From positions 1-64,000 of the forward strand of contig NZ_JABMJK010000009.1 of the NCBI RefSeq assembly GCF_013376005.1: a stretch of 64,000 nt of DNA, in the 5' to 3' direction. How positions within the stretch are numbered: position 1 is the first letter of the stretch; each line of letters starts with the position of its first letter. This document shows positions 50,586-59,582 of this stretch, piece by piece. This DNA comes from Duganella sp. SG902 (GTDB lineage Bacteria; Pseudomonadota; Gammaproteobacteria; Burkholderiales; Burkholderiaceae_D). Under the pieces are notes generated by a model, which had not been told where the DNA came from, ran no database searches, and was given only the letters and a program-made list of their open reading frames with translations. The translations under genes were made by a program, and so were the position numbers.

Positions 50586-51948
50586 TGATGGTGATGCCGA
50601 AGATGTCGCGGTAGGACTGCCGGTGGGTCAGGCCGGTGACCGCCAGCAGGGTGATCACCGCGCCGTTGTGCGGCAGGGTGTCCATGCCGCCGCTGGCCAT
50701 GGCCACCACGCGGTGCATCACTTCCAGCGGGATCTGCGCCGCCTCGGCCGCGCGGATGAACTGGTCCGACATGGCCGCCAGCGCGATGCTCATGCCGCCC
50801 GAGGCCGAGCCGGTGATGCCGGCCAGCGAGGTCACGGACACGGCCGCGTTGACCAGCGGGTTGGGCACGCTGCGCAGCGCCTCGCTCACGGACAGGAAGC
50901 CGGGCAGCGCGGCGATCACGCCGCCAAAGCCATATTCGGAGGCGGTGTTCATGGCCGCCAGCAGCGCGCCGCCGACGGCCGCCTTGGTGCCGTCGGCGAA
51001 GGTGAGACGGATGCGGCCGAAGGCGGTGGCCACGGTCAGCAAAATGCCCAGCAGCAGCGCGCCTTCCACCGCCCAGATGCCGATCACGGATTTGATCGGC
51101 AGCGTGACCGGCGCGTGCAGGCCCGGCAGGGCGTCAGCAGTCAGCGCGTAGCTTTCGCCATACCAGCCGGGGATCATTTTGGTGAGGACGAAGTTGGCGA
51201 CGCCGACCAGCACCAGCGGCGCCAGCGACAGCAGCGGATGCGGCAGATCGGTGCGCGCTGGCGCCGTCCCGGCGGTCCCAGTCGCAGAGGCGGTGGCGGG
51301 CGTGGCGCTGTCATACCCCTCGCCTTTCGCCATCGCGCCGCGGCGGCGCCATTCAAGGAACGCCAGGCCGGCGGCAAGTGTGGCGATCGAGCCGATCACA
51401 CCCAGCCACGGCGCCGCCCAGCCGGTGGTCTTGAAGAAGGTGGTCGGAATAATGTTCTGGATCTGTGGCGTGCCCGGCAGCGTATCCATGGTGAACGAGA
51501 ACGCGCCCAGCGCGATCGCGCCCGGCATCAGACGCTTGGGAATATTGCTCTGGCGGTACAACTCCGCCGCGAACGGATAAACGGCAAACACCACCACGAA
51601 CAGCGACACGCCGCCATACGTCAGCAGCGCGCACACCAGCACGATCACGGCGTTGGCGCGGGTGCGGCCGATGTACTTGATGGCTGCCACCACGATCGAC
51701 TCGCTGAACCCGGACAGCTCGATCAGCTTGCCAAACACCGCGCCCAACAGGAACACCGGGAAGTACAGCTTGACGAAGCCAACCATCTTGTCCATGAAGA
51801 TGCCGCTGAACACCGGTGCCACCGCACCCGGGTCGGTCAGCAGCACCGCGCCCAGCGCGGCGACCGGGGCAAACAGGATCACGCTGTAGCCGCGATACGC
51901 GGCCAGCATCAGGAACACCAGTGCGGCAAGGACGATCAGGAAGGACAT
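50527..51948 (-). CDS. GntP-family organic acid permease
   Basis: The 473-residue protein has about twelve hydrophobic helices. Conserved GntP-type stretches are YPFAAELYRQSNIPKRLMPGAIALGAFSFTMDTLPGTPQIQNIIPTTFF and SGGMDTLPHNGAVITLLAVTGLTHRQSYRDIFG. It would import a sugar acid or hydroxyacid (gluconate, lactate, beta-hydroxybutyrate types) with protons; the substrate is unresolved. A GGAG site 5 nt before the ATG at 51948 fixes the start; the longer open frame is not used. It is 87 nt after the co-oriented GT-C-like gene and overlaps the Nei gene tail to tail. Confidence 0.88.
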   Translation of the reverse strand: MSFLIVLAALVFLMLAAYRGYSVILFAPVAALGAVLLTDPGAVAPVFSGIFMDKMVGFVKLYFPVFLLGAVFGKLIELSGFSESIVVAAIKYIGRTRANAVIVLVCALLTYGGVSLFVVVFAVYPFAAELYRQSNIPKRLMPGAIALGAFSFTMDTLPGTPQIQNIIPTTFFKTTGWAAPWLGVIGSIATLAAGLAFLEWRRRGAMAKGEGYDSATPATASATGTAGTAPARTDLPHPLLSLAPLVLVGVANFVLTKMIPGWYGESYALTADALPGLHAPVTLPIKSVIGIWAVEGALLLGILLTVATAFGRIRLTFADGTKAAVGGALLAAMNTASEYGFGGVIAALPGFLSVSEALRSVPNPLVNAAVSVTSLAGITGSASGGMSIALAAMSDQFIRAAEAAQIPLEVMHRVVAMASGGMDTLPHNGAVITLLAVTGLTHRQSYRDIFGITIIKTLAVFFVIAVYYLTGLV

Positions 51949-52035
51949 GCGGGCTCCGGAACAAGTTGGCGTGATGTCATTGTAGAGACTATCGCCGCGC
52001 CACGCGCGCACCAAAAGACAGGGAACGCATGACGC

Positions 52036-53871
52036 CTATCGCGCGCGCACCTCGCACCACAGGAAGGGACGCGGCTCGGCCCCGACCGCCGCACGGTGGG
52101 TGCCGCAGCTGGCGGTGTCCAGGCGCAGGCCATAGCCTTGCAGGCGCTGCGCGGCCTGCTCGATGGTGGCGCGGTCCAGCGCGGCCAGGTCGATCCGGTG
52201 CTGCGGCAACAAATCGAAGGTACAGCCGCCGGCCGGCAGCCGCCGCAGCTCGACTTGCAGGCGCACATGTCGCATCAGGCTTTCCAGTTTGCCGCAACCG
52301 GCCGCGTCCTCTGTCAGGCCGAGCCAGCGCGCCGCAGCCAGCTTGCGCAGGCGGGTTCCGTCGCGGTCATTGCGGGCGGCGCTCAGCAGCAGGTAATGCG
52401 GCCCCTTGCGTTCGGCGATTGCCGCCTGCTGACGCGCGCGCCATGCCGGCGATTCCGGCAAACCGGTGCCCAGTGCGATCACGCGCGCGGCCGGCGGCAT
52501 GAAGCTGGCCATCCAGCCCGACGGCGGGTCCGGCTGGGCGAAGAACACGATGCTGTCCGCCGGGTTGGCAATCGCCGGCACCTCGGCGCTGAAGGCCTGG
52601 TCCGCCCATTCCGCGTGGCCCCAGTTGGCGATCGGGAATACACCCACCGCCAGCAGCGCCAGCGCCAGGCCCGCGATGCGCCGCGCCTGCGGCGCGATGT
52701 ACTGCCAGGCCAGCCAGATCGCCAGCGGCGCCAGCAATTCCAGCGGCACCAGGTAGCGATAGATGCTGAACATGCGCATCCACACCAGGTAAGCGATGGC
52801 GACGAACACCAGCAGCACCACGCCGCGCGGCGCCAGCGCGGGCGCGGTGGTGGTGCCGCGCACACGGCGCACCAGCCAGACCAAGGCCAGCGCCACCAGC
52901 ACTGCGTACAACACGGGCCACACCGCCAGCTTGAGCGGAATCTCGGACACCCGCCGCGTGTTGACGGCAAAGATGAAAGGCCAGCACAAGTTTTCCATCA
53001 GGCCTTTCGGACGGAAGAAGACGTCGATCACGCCATTCTCTTGCGCCAACGGACTGTGGAAGATGTTGTTGAATTGCGGGAACAACGGGTTGCCGAAGGT
53101 CTGCCACATCTTCAGGAACCACCAGCCGGCGGCGGTGGCGATGCCGCCCAGCACGCCAATCCCGAACACGAACGCCAAACGCAGCCGCCGCCACCAAGCC
53201 AGCGGCACCCACAGCAGCGCGGCGCACAGCGCCAGCGCATACGTGGCGTTGGTCAGTTTGAGGCCGGCGCTCAGGCCCATCGCCAGACCCGCCCCCAACA
53301 CCGCCGCTTGCGCGCGCCAGCCCCATTGCGGCAGCGCGTCCCAATGTCGCAGCACCAGGTACAGCGACAGCAGCACCGGCAGCGCGCTCAGGTTGTCGCC
53401 CATCGAGTTGCCGAGTTCGCTCAGGAAGCCCGGCGCGAACAGGCAGGCGCCGGCCAGCAGCAGCACCAGCCGGCGTGACGCGCCGGCCCCCAGCAACTGG
53501 CGCGCGATCCCGCACAGCAGCACAAAGCTCAAGCCGTGCACGAAGCCCAGCACAAAACCGACCACGCGCGGCGGCAGCCACTGGTTCAGGTAGTGGTACG
53601 GCAAGTCCAGCGTGGGATTGAAATAACTCTGGAAACCGGCCGGCGCCAGATCGAAGCCGATGCGGCCGTTCAACAGCGCGTGCACGTTATACAGATGATA
53701 GTTGCGCATGTCCCAGCCATCGTCCTGGCCGTTGCTGAGCGACAGCAGGCCCAGCAATACAGGCACCAGCAACGCGGCCCACATGCCCGCGCGCGGATGG
53801 TTGAGGAAGGCGGTGCGGCGCGCCCACCACGCGCCCAGCGGCGCCAGTCGGTTATCTATCGATTTAATCAT
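52036..53871 (-). CDS. polytopic GT-C-like membrane protein (putative glycosyltransferase)
   Basis: The 611-residue protein has about ten to eleven hydrophobic helices in the first ~430 residues and a soluble C-terminal part. An early acidic loop, SNGQDDGWDMRNYHLYN, after the first helix resembles the DD/ED motif of GT-C glycosyltransferases, which use polyprenyl-linked sugars. A further conserved-looking stretch is NPLFPQFNNIFHSPLAQENGV. No neighbour is a known glycan gene. The family is not recognised with certainty; membrane glycosyltransferase is the best guess. Confidence 0.6.
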   Translation of the reverse strand: MIKSIDNRLAPLGAWWARRTAFLNHPRAGMWAALLVPVLLGLLSLSNGQDDGWDMRNYHLYNVHALLNGRIGFDLAPAGFQSYFNPTLDLPYHYLNQWLPPRVVGFVLGFVHGLSFVLLCGIARQLLGAGASRRLVLLLAGACLFAPGFLSELGNSMGDNLSALPVLLSLYLVLRHWDALPQWGWRAQAAVLGAGLAMGLSAGLKLTNATYALALCAALLWVPLAWWRRLRLAFVFGIGVLGGIATAAGWWFLKMWQTFGNPLFPQFNNIFHSPLAQENGVIDVFFRPKGLMENLCWPFIFAVNTRRVSEIPLKLAVWPVLYAVLVALALVWLVRRVRGTTTAPALAPRGVVLLVFVAIAYLVWMRMFSIYRYLVPLELLAPLAIWLAWQYIAPQARRIAGLALALLAVGVFPIANWGHAEWADQAFSAEVPAIANPADSIVFFAQPDPPSGWMASFMPPAARVIALGTGLPESPAWRARQQAAIAERKGPHYLLLSAARNDRDGTRLRKLAAARWLGLTEDAAGCGKLESLMRHVRLQVELRRLPAGGCTFDLLPQHRIDLAALDRATIEQAAQRLQGYGLRLDTASCGTHRAAVGAEPRPFLWCEVRAR

Positions 53872-53958
53872 CCGTGTGCAGGCCGGCGACAGGCAAAGGC
53901 GCTATTATAGTTCCAAGCTGCAAGCAGTTATGACAAGATAAAAGCGGTGGGAGGAGAC

Positions 53959-55107
53959 ATGACGGAACTGCAAGCCTCGCTCAAGAGCGAGGGCAAGTTG
54001 TCGCTGAACTGGACTTATCTGAACGCGATCGCCAACGGCATTTCGGCCATCGACCTGGGCGCGCTGGCCCTGCGCAACTTGCACGATGCGCGCCAGTTCG
54101 TGCGCGAGTATGGCTTCGACCTCGACCAGCCGGCCGCCGCCGCGCTGATCCGCCGCGCGCACCAGGAGGCGGTGGCTTTCATCCGCTGTTCCTTTCTTGA
54201 ACCATCGCAAGCCGGGTTGATCCCGCCCGAAGTGGCCGAGCCGGAGGATCCGCTCTCGCTGCTGGTGTACGCCTCGCTGCGCGGGCAGCAGGTGGACACG
54301 CGGCGCATGTGGTCGTGCGCGGTGCTGAAGGTGATGCACGGCATCTTCTACATCGACAACAACCTCAAGCTGCGCCACTTCCACGCCATCCGCGCGCAGG
54401 TGTTCGGCACGCTGGACGAAGTGATACGCGGCGACGGCGAGCGCCATTTCCTGACCGACGGCGAGGTCTGCCTGCCGCTGCTGCATTACGACCGCAAGGA
54501 CAACAAGGGCCGCAACAGCATCCTGCTCAAGCTGCTGCAAAAGGCCGCCTACCTGGCCGCCGATATCTTCGACCACCTCGGCGTGCGGCTGGTGTTCGCC
54601 ACCCGCTGCGAATGCCTGCTGGCCCTGCGCACGCTGCAGCGCGCGCACCTGCTGTCGGTCACCAACGTCGACGCCGAGCGCACCCGCAACACCCTGCTCG
54701 ACCTCGACGCCGCCAGGCAGGTGTTCTGCAAGTACCGGGCGCAGCTGGAGCACAGCAAGGACTACCCGCTCGATCTGCTGCGGCAAATGGACGCCGAGCT
54801 GGCCGAGATTGCCCAGCCACAAACGCGCTGCGACAATCCGCACAGCGGCGTCGGCTTCAACAGCATCCAGGTCACGGTGCGCAAGATGATCCACGTGCAG
54901 CAGCTGGACGCGGCGCCGGAGCAGGATTACGACGTCGGCTTCTTCTTCGAATACGAAATCCAGCTCATGGATGAAGCCAGCTACCAGCGCAGCCTGAGCG
55001 GCCCGGCCAGCCACGAGGCCTACAAGAAGCGCCAGGTCGACACCGCCCGCACCCGCGTGTTCGGGCGCGAGCTAATACGCTGGATCGACAGCCAGTCCGC
55101 GCGTTGA
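53959..55107 (+). CDS. TIGR04552-like protein, possibly a degenerate RelA/SpoT-type synthetase
   Basis: The 382-residue soluble protein is not a classic family member I can name firmly; it resembles TIGR04552-type proteins. Its middle and C-terminus follow the order of (p)ppGpp synthetase motifs: GRNSILLKLLQK (185-194), IFDHLGVRLVF (203-213, Asp205 and Arg210), GFNSIQVTV (299-307) in place of GYxSxH, and FEYEIQLMD (330-338) in place of EIQIRT. The aromatic is Phe instead of Tyr, and His is Gln. GGGAGGAG lies just before the ATG at 53959. It is a single gene, 43 nt before the next one. Activity may be lost or changed. Confidence 0.55.
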   Translation: MTELQASLKSEGKLSLNWTYLNAIANGISAIDLGALALRNLHDARQFVREYGFDLDQPAAAALIRRAHQEAVAFIRCSFLEPSQAGLIPPEVAEPEDPLSLLVYASLRGQQVDTRRMWSCAVLKVMHGIFYIDNNLKLRHFHAIRAQVFGTLDEVIRGDGERHFLTDGEVCLPLLHYDRKDNKGRNSILLKLLQKAAYLAADIFDHLGVRLVFATRCECLLALRTLQRAHLLSVTNVDAERTRNTLLDLDAARQVFCKYRAQLEHSKDYPLDLLRQMDAELAEIAQPQTRCDNPHSGVGFNSIQVTVRKMIHVQQLDAAPEQDYDVGFFFEYEIQLMDEASYQRSLSGPASHEAYKKRQVDTARTRVFGRELIRWIDSQSAR

Positions 55108-55150
55108 AGCGTGCGCCCCCGGCGCGCGCGCTGGCTTACCATTTGCCGTC

Positions 55151-55927
55151 ATGCGCATACGGACTATTCTGATGGCGGCCCTGTTGGCGGCGGCAAGCGC
55201 CGCCGTGGCACAAAGCGCGCCCAGCGTGACCGTGCAGTCCACCCGCGATCCGGTCGACAAATCCTACCGCAAGATGATCGCCGGCATGGACATATTCGAA
55301 CGCCACCGCGCGCTGGCGCCGCAGGCCACGCTGCGCTTCCAGCTGCTGCCGCGCCTGCCGACCACGCAACTGGACGGCATCACCCTGCGCGTGGCCGGCG
55401 ACAGCATCTCGCTGCCGGTCCCGGTGGCGCCCGATCACACTTTCACGCTGGAACGCAATGAGCAGGCGTTGAAGGAAGACGCCGCCCTGATCGCCAGCCG
55501 CAAGACCAGCACCCTCACCTGGCGCGCGCAGGTGCGCAGCCCCAACGTGCCGGCAGGCATGCGCCGGCTGGGCGACTTGCGGCTCGAATGCCTGGTCGGG
55601 GTCGAGGCCGGGCTGCTGTCCAACAACAGCCAGTTCTTCGCCTGGCTGGACCAGCTGTTCACCAGCGCCGAAAGCATCTGCAACGCGCCGGACGGCAACT
55701 ACCTGTTCTTCGCCGACCGCCCGCTGGCCGGCATCACGCTGTTCGACGGCAACCTCAGCGCCAACCTGCCACCGGCCGCGCTGCACGCCGGCGGCACGCA
55801 AACCCCGGCCACCCTGCCGTTTTGCGATTGCCAGGTCCTGCTGGACCGCGCCTACTACGCGCCGATCTGGGACCGGCGCTGGTCGGACGAAACCCTGCTA
55901 AGCTTCAAGGACCAACCGTCACTGTAA
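55151..55927 (+). CDS. exported protein of unknown function
   Basis: The 258-residue protein has a signal peptide (MRIRTILMAALLAAASAAVAQ) and no motif I recognise. The mature part is probably mixed alpha/beta and has four Cys: one in RLECLVGVEAG, one in ESICNAPDGNYLF, and a C-terminal CDC pair in LPFCDCQVLLDRAYY. It ends in WDRRWSDETLLSFKDQPSL. It is followed after 9 nt by a second small exported protein, so the two form an operon. Function unknown. Confidence 0.7.
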   Translation: MRIRTILMAALLAAASAAVAQSAPSVTVQSTRDPVDKSYRKMIAGMDIFERHRALAPQATLRFQLLPRLPTTQLDGITLRVAGDSISLPVPVAPDHTFTLERNEQALKEDAALIASRKTSTLTWRAQVRSPNVPAGMRRLGDLRLECLVGVEAGLLSNNSQFFAWLDQLFTSAESICNAPDGNYLFFADRPLAGITLFDGNLSANLPPAALHAGGTQTPATLPFCDCQVLLDRAYYAPIWDRRWSDETLLSFKDQPSL

Positions 55928-55936
55928 AGGCATGCC

Positions 55937-56347
55937 ATGAGAAACCTCGCCCACACCCTGCGCCTGGCCGCGGCCAGCCTGCTGGTGCTCACCGCCTGCG
56001 CCGGCGCCCAAGCGCCGGCCAGCACGCCGGAACTATGGCAAAAAATCCAGTCCGCCAACACCGACCTGTCGTGCGACGACAGCAGCCAGTGCCACAGCAT
56101 CGGCGTCGGCTCCAAGGCCTGCGGCGGGCCGGAAAACTACATCGCGTGGTCGAGCAAGAACGGCGACGGCGCCCAGCTGAAAGCACTGGTGGAACAGCAC
56201 TCGGCCGCGCGCCGCGCCGACGACAAGCGGCAAGGCATGATGTCGACCTGCTCGGTGGTCAGCGATCCCGGCGCCACCTGCCGCGCCGGCATCTGCGTCA
56301 TCAACCCGCGTTCGGTCGCCAGCCCCGGCCAGCCGGGCAGCAAATAA
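55937..56347 (+). CDS. small Cys-rich lipoprotein of unknown function
   Basis: The 136-residue protein has a signal peptide with lipobox VLTAC (Cys near residue 22). The mature part has six further Cys, in pairs such as LSCDDSSQCHSIGVGSKACGGP and the C-terminal STCSVVSDPGATCRAGICV, which look set up for disulfides. The GPENYIAWSSKNGD stretch looks family-specific. Not assigned; it would be an envelope protein anchored by lipid. It lies 9 nt after the preceding exported protein gene and before a terminator. Confidence 0.7.
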   Translation: MRNLAHTLRLAAASLLVLTACAGAQAPASTPELWQKIQSANTDLSCDDSSQCHSIGVGSKACGGPENYIAWSSKNGDGAQLKALVEQHSAARRADDKRQGMMSTCSVVSDPGATCRAGICVINPRSVASPGQPGSK

Positions 56348-56351
56348 AAAA

Positions 56352-56379
56352 AAGCCCGCCCCTGCAAGGAGGCGGGCTT
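56352..56379 (-). terminator. terminator for the S8 peptidase gene, usable on both strands
   Basis: AAGCCCGCC and GGCGGGCTT pair around a 10-nt loop. On the minus strand the stem is followed by a run of T residues and lies 26 nt past the S8 stop. On the plus strand only TT CGG follows, so it may be weaker for the small lipoprotein gene. Confidence 0.85.
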
Positions 56380-56404
56380 CGGTCCGGCGTGGTGGCGTGT
56401 CAGC

Positions 56405-59400
56405 TTAGAACGCCAGCACTTCCTTCACGCGCGAGTTCTGGAACAGCGGCAGCGGATCGGTGGTATCCACCTCCACCACCGTGGTGCCCTGCTTGACGCC
56501 GCTTTGCAGGAAGTTCACCGCGCCCAGGTAACGCTTGCCGGTAGGCAGGCCGGACCAGCTGACGCCCACGCTGGCGGTGCCGCCGATGGTGGCCGAGCTT
56601 GGCGCGTTGACCTTGAAGTTGCCACCGGTCGAGGTCGATTGCACCAGCCAGCTCGACAAGGCATAGGTGGCCGAGCCGCCCTTCGGCGCATAGCCGACCA
56701 CGCACACCTTGTACTCGCCGGCGGCCGGATTCAGCAACTGCACCGATTCGTTGGCGGTGTCGCCGCCGCTGGTGCCGACCACGGTCGAGCCCTTGGCGAC
56801 CACCATGTCGAGGTCGCTCAGTCCCGGCGATGCGCCTTGCACCTCGTCATCGAACAGCGAGAAGCGCGCGGCGATGGTGCCGGCCGGAATGGTGACCGTG
56901 TGCACGTTCACGCCGGTGCCGGCCGTGCCCGCGCACTGCGCGCTGCCGGTCGACGGGCTGCTTGCCTGCACCACCGTGCGGGTTTCCACCGCCGCCGGCA
57001 CCAGGCCGCCCTTCACCGTGCCCAGCGCGCCGGAGAAGCCGGTGCCCACGGTGATGATCTTGCTGCCGCTGGTGGCCTCGCTGTAGACGCGGGCCGGCGC
57101 GGCCAGCGCGCTGCCGCGCACGGTCAGCGGGCTGCGCACCACGTGGCTGCCATCGGTCCAGGTCAGCTTGCCGTAGGCCCAGGTGTCGATCGGCGCGTCC
57201 ACGCGGGTGACCTTGACGGTGAAGCTCGCCTTCTCGCCCGGCGCCAGCACCAGTTGCGACGGCGTGACCACCACCGAGTAACCCGGCACGGCCGCGGTGG
57301 CCTTGTAGGTCGCGGCGTTGGCGCCGACGTTGGTCACGGTGCGGGTCAGGGTCATCGAACCGAGCACGTTGCCGGCGGTCAGCGACGCCAGGTTCAGGTT
57401 TTGCGGCGCCAGCGAGCCGCCAAACGCCGAGCACTGCGCGGCGCTGTAGATCAGGCCCTGGCCGCACAGGAAGCGCGCGTAGTCGACCGGGTCGATGTCG
57501 TACACCAGGCCGGGATCGGCCGCCGAGGTCGGCGACACGTGGCCGGCGCCCTGGCCCCATGGCAGGTTGCCGGTGTTCTTGGCGGTCGCGTCCCACGCCA
57601 CGCCGGTGGTCAGGCCATCGGTGTAGGTGTCGAAGGCGGTGGTCATCAGCGCCGACTTGATGGCGGCCGGGGTCCAGTCCGGATGGCGCTGCTTCAGCAG
57701 CGCGGCGATGCCGGCCACGTGCGGCGAGGCCATCGAGGTGCCGGTCTTGAAGCCCCACTCGGCCACCGGCGACACGCCGCTGGCGGCGATCGCGTCGCGC
57801 TGGTCCCTGGTCAGGTCGGCGGTGACTGCTGCCAGGATGTCGGTGCCCGGCGCGGTCAGGTCCGGCTTCAGGATGTTGGCGTTGGCCACGTTCGGGCCGC
57901 GCGACGAGGAACCGTTCATGATCGGCGCCTTGACGGTCGGGTCGAAGGTGGCGCGCACATTGCCCAGCGCGCTGTTGGCCGAGGCCGGCGCGGCCGCGAC
58001 ATAGTCCTTGACCTTCTTGCCCTCTTCCTTGGTGATGTGGACGGTCGACAGCACGTGGCCCTGGTTGATGATGGTGGTGTTGCCGCCTTCCACGTTGGTG
58101 ATGATCACACCGACCGCGCCGGCCGTCTTGGCGTTGGCGCTCTTGTTGACCAGCACGTTGTCGCCGCGGTCGCACACCAGCACCTTGCCCTTGACCTTGT
58201 TTTCGTCGAGGTAGGTGACGGCGCCATCGGCCGGGCCGAAGCAGCGCGACAGCTTGAGCGGATCGACGTCCGGCAGGCCGGCGTCCTTGGCCAGGATCAG
58301 CGGCGCGGCCGGGGTGTTGGCGTTGCTCGAGGCGCCGCTGACGGTGACGCCGTTGCCGAGGATGGCGTCGCCCAGGTAGATGCGGTCATGGGTCGAGTTG
58401 CCGACCGTGGTCAGCCATGGGCTGATGTGGGCCACCGGCGCCGGCGCGGTCGCGGTCGGGCCCTGGTTGCCGGCCGACGCGGCCACGAACACGCCGGCCG
58501 CCGCCGCGCCCAGGAAGGCTTGCTCGCCGGCCTCGTTGAAGGTGCCGCCGCCGGCCGACGGGCCGATCGAATAGTTGATGACGTTGACGCCGTCCTTCAC
58601 CGCCTGGTTGATGGCCGCCACGCTGCTCGAGGTCGAGCAGCCGTTCTTGCCGGTCACGCCGTCGGTCCAGCACACCTTGTAGGCGGCGATGCGGGCGCGC
58701 GGGGCGATGCCGGAAATCTTGCCCATGTTGACGCCGTTGATGGTGGCCGCCACGCCGTTGTTGCCACCGGCCGTGCTGGAGGTGTGGCTGCCGTGGCCGC
58801 CCTGGCCCTCGGTGCCGGCGACCGAGTCGCGCGCCGAGTTGAACTCGGTCCAGTGCAGGGTCTGCGAGGCAGGCTTGTAGTAGCGCGCGCCAATCAGCTT
58901 GTTGTTGCAGTTGGCCACCGTGAAGCCCTCGCCGGTGTCGCAGTTGCCCTTCCAGCTGGCGGGCGGCGCGTCGTACACCACGGTCGAGCCGCTGTGGCTC
59001 GGGTTGCCGTTCTCGTCCACGCGGTCGGCGTAGCTGTTGTTCTCCGGCCAGATGCCGCCGTCGACGATGCCGATGATGATGTTCTCGCCGGACGAGCCCT
59101 TGCCGCCCAGTTGGTCCCACAGGCCGCCCGGTTTGTCGAGGCCGAGGAAGCTCGGGGTGTAGCTGGTGTCCAGCTGCAGGATGTTGTCGGCGGTGACCGC
59201 CGCCACGCCGCTGTGTTTTTTCAGCGCGCGCACCTCGTCGTCGGTCAGCAGCGCCGAGAAGCCGTTGAACACCACGTCGAACTTGTTGGTGATCTCGGCG
59301 TTGGCGACGGTGCTGATCACGTCGTTCTGTTTGGTTTCAAGATAGTTGATGTAAGCCTGCACGTCGGCGGCTTCCACGTTCAGGCGCTGGCCCTGCGGCG

Positions 59401-59566
59401 GCATGGTGGCGGCCAGTCCGGCCACCTGGCCGGTGTAGGTGGCGACCGGCTTGTCGACCAGTTGCACGATGTAGGAACGGCGCTCGGCTTCCGCGTGCGC
59501 GCCGGCGGCCATGGCCGACAGCACCAGCAGGACGGCGGTGGAGACAGGACGAAGTTTCAGTTTCAT
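56405..59566 (-). CDS. large secreted S8 serine protease (subtilase) with PA domain
   Basis: The 1053-residue protein has a signal peptide (about 1-25), an inhibitor I9-type propeptide (about 28-125) and a subtilase domain. The catalytic Asp is in IIGIVDGGIWPEN (~166), the His in GGHGSHTSSTAGG (~262) and the Ser in GTSMASPHVAGIAALL (~610). A protease-associated insert (~400-540) lies between His and Ser. A C-terminal Fn3-like domain (~720-830) and a further beta domain (~880-1000) follow. This layout is close to plant-type subtilases. It is an extracellular endopeptidase. It is 16 nt after the PEP-CTERM gene on the same strand, so the two may be co-transcribed. Confidence 0.93.
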   Translation of the reverse strand: MKLKLRPVSTAVLLVLSAMAAGAHAEAERRSYIVQLVDKPVATYTGQVAGLAATMPPQGQRLNVEAADVQAYINYLETKQNDVISTVANAEITNKFDVVFNGFSALLTDDEVRALKKHSGVAAVTADNILQLDTSYTPSFLGLDKPGGLWDQLGGKGSSGENIIIGIVDGGIWPENNSYADRVDENGNPSHSGSTVVYDAPPASWKGNCDTGEGFTVANCNNKLIGARYYKPASQTLHWTEFNSARDSVAGTEGQGGHGSHTSSTAGGNNGVAATINGVNMGKISGIAPRARIAAYKVCWTDGVTGKNGCSTSSSVAAINQAVKDGVNVINYSIGPSAGGGTFNEAGEQAFLGAAAAGVFVAASAGNQGPTATAPAPVAHISPWLTTVGNSTHDRIYLGDAILGNGVTVSGASSNANTPAAPLILAKDAGLPDVDPLKLSRCFGPADGAVTYLDENKVKGKVLVCDRGDNVLVNKSANAKTAGAVGVIITNVEGGNTTIINQGHVLSTVHITKEEGKKVKDYVAAAPASANSALGNVRATFDPTVKAPIMNGSSSRGPNVANANILKPDLTAPGTDILAAVTADLTRDQRDAIAASGVSPVAEWGFKTGTSMASPHVAGIAALLKQRHPDWTPAAIKSALMTTAFDTYTDGLTTGVAWDATAKNTGNLPWGQGAGHVSPTSAADPGLVYDIDPVDYARFLCGQGLIYSAAQCSAFGGSLAPQNLNLASLTAGNVLGSMTLTRTVTNVGANAATYKATAAVPGYSVVVTPSQLVLAPGEKASFTVKVTRVDAPIDTWAYGKLTWTDGSHVVRSPLTVRGSALAAPARVYSEATSGSKIITVGTGFSGALGTVKGGLVPAAVETRTVVQASSPSTGSAQCAGTAGTGVNVHTVTIPAGTIAARFSLFDDEVQGASPGLSDLDMVVAKGSTVVGTSGGDTANESVQLLNPAAGEYKVCVVGYAPKGGSATYALSSWLVQSTSTGGNFKVNAPSSATIGGTASVGVSWSGLPTGKRYLGAVNFLQSGVKQGTTVVEVDTTDPLPLFQNSRVKEVLAF

Positions 59567-59582
59567 GATGGTGTCTCCTCGC

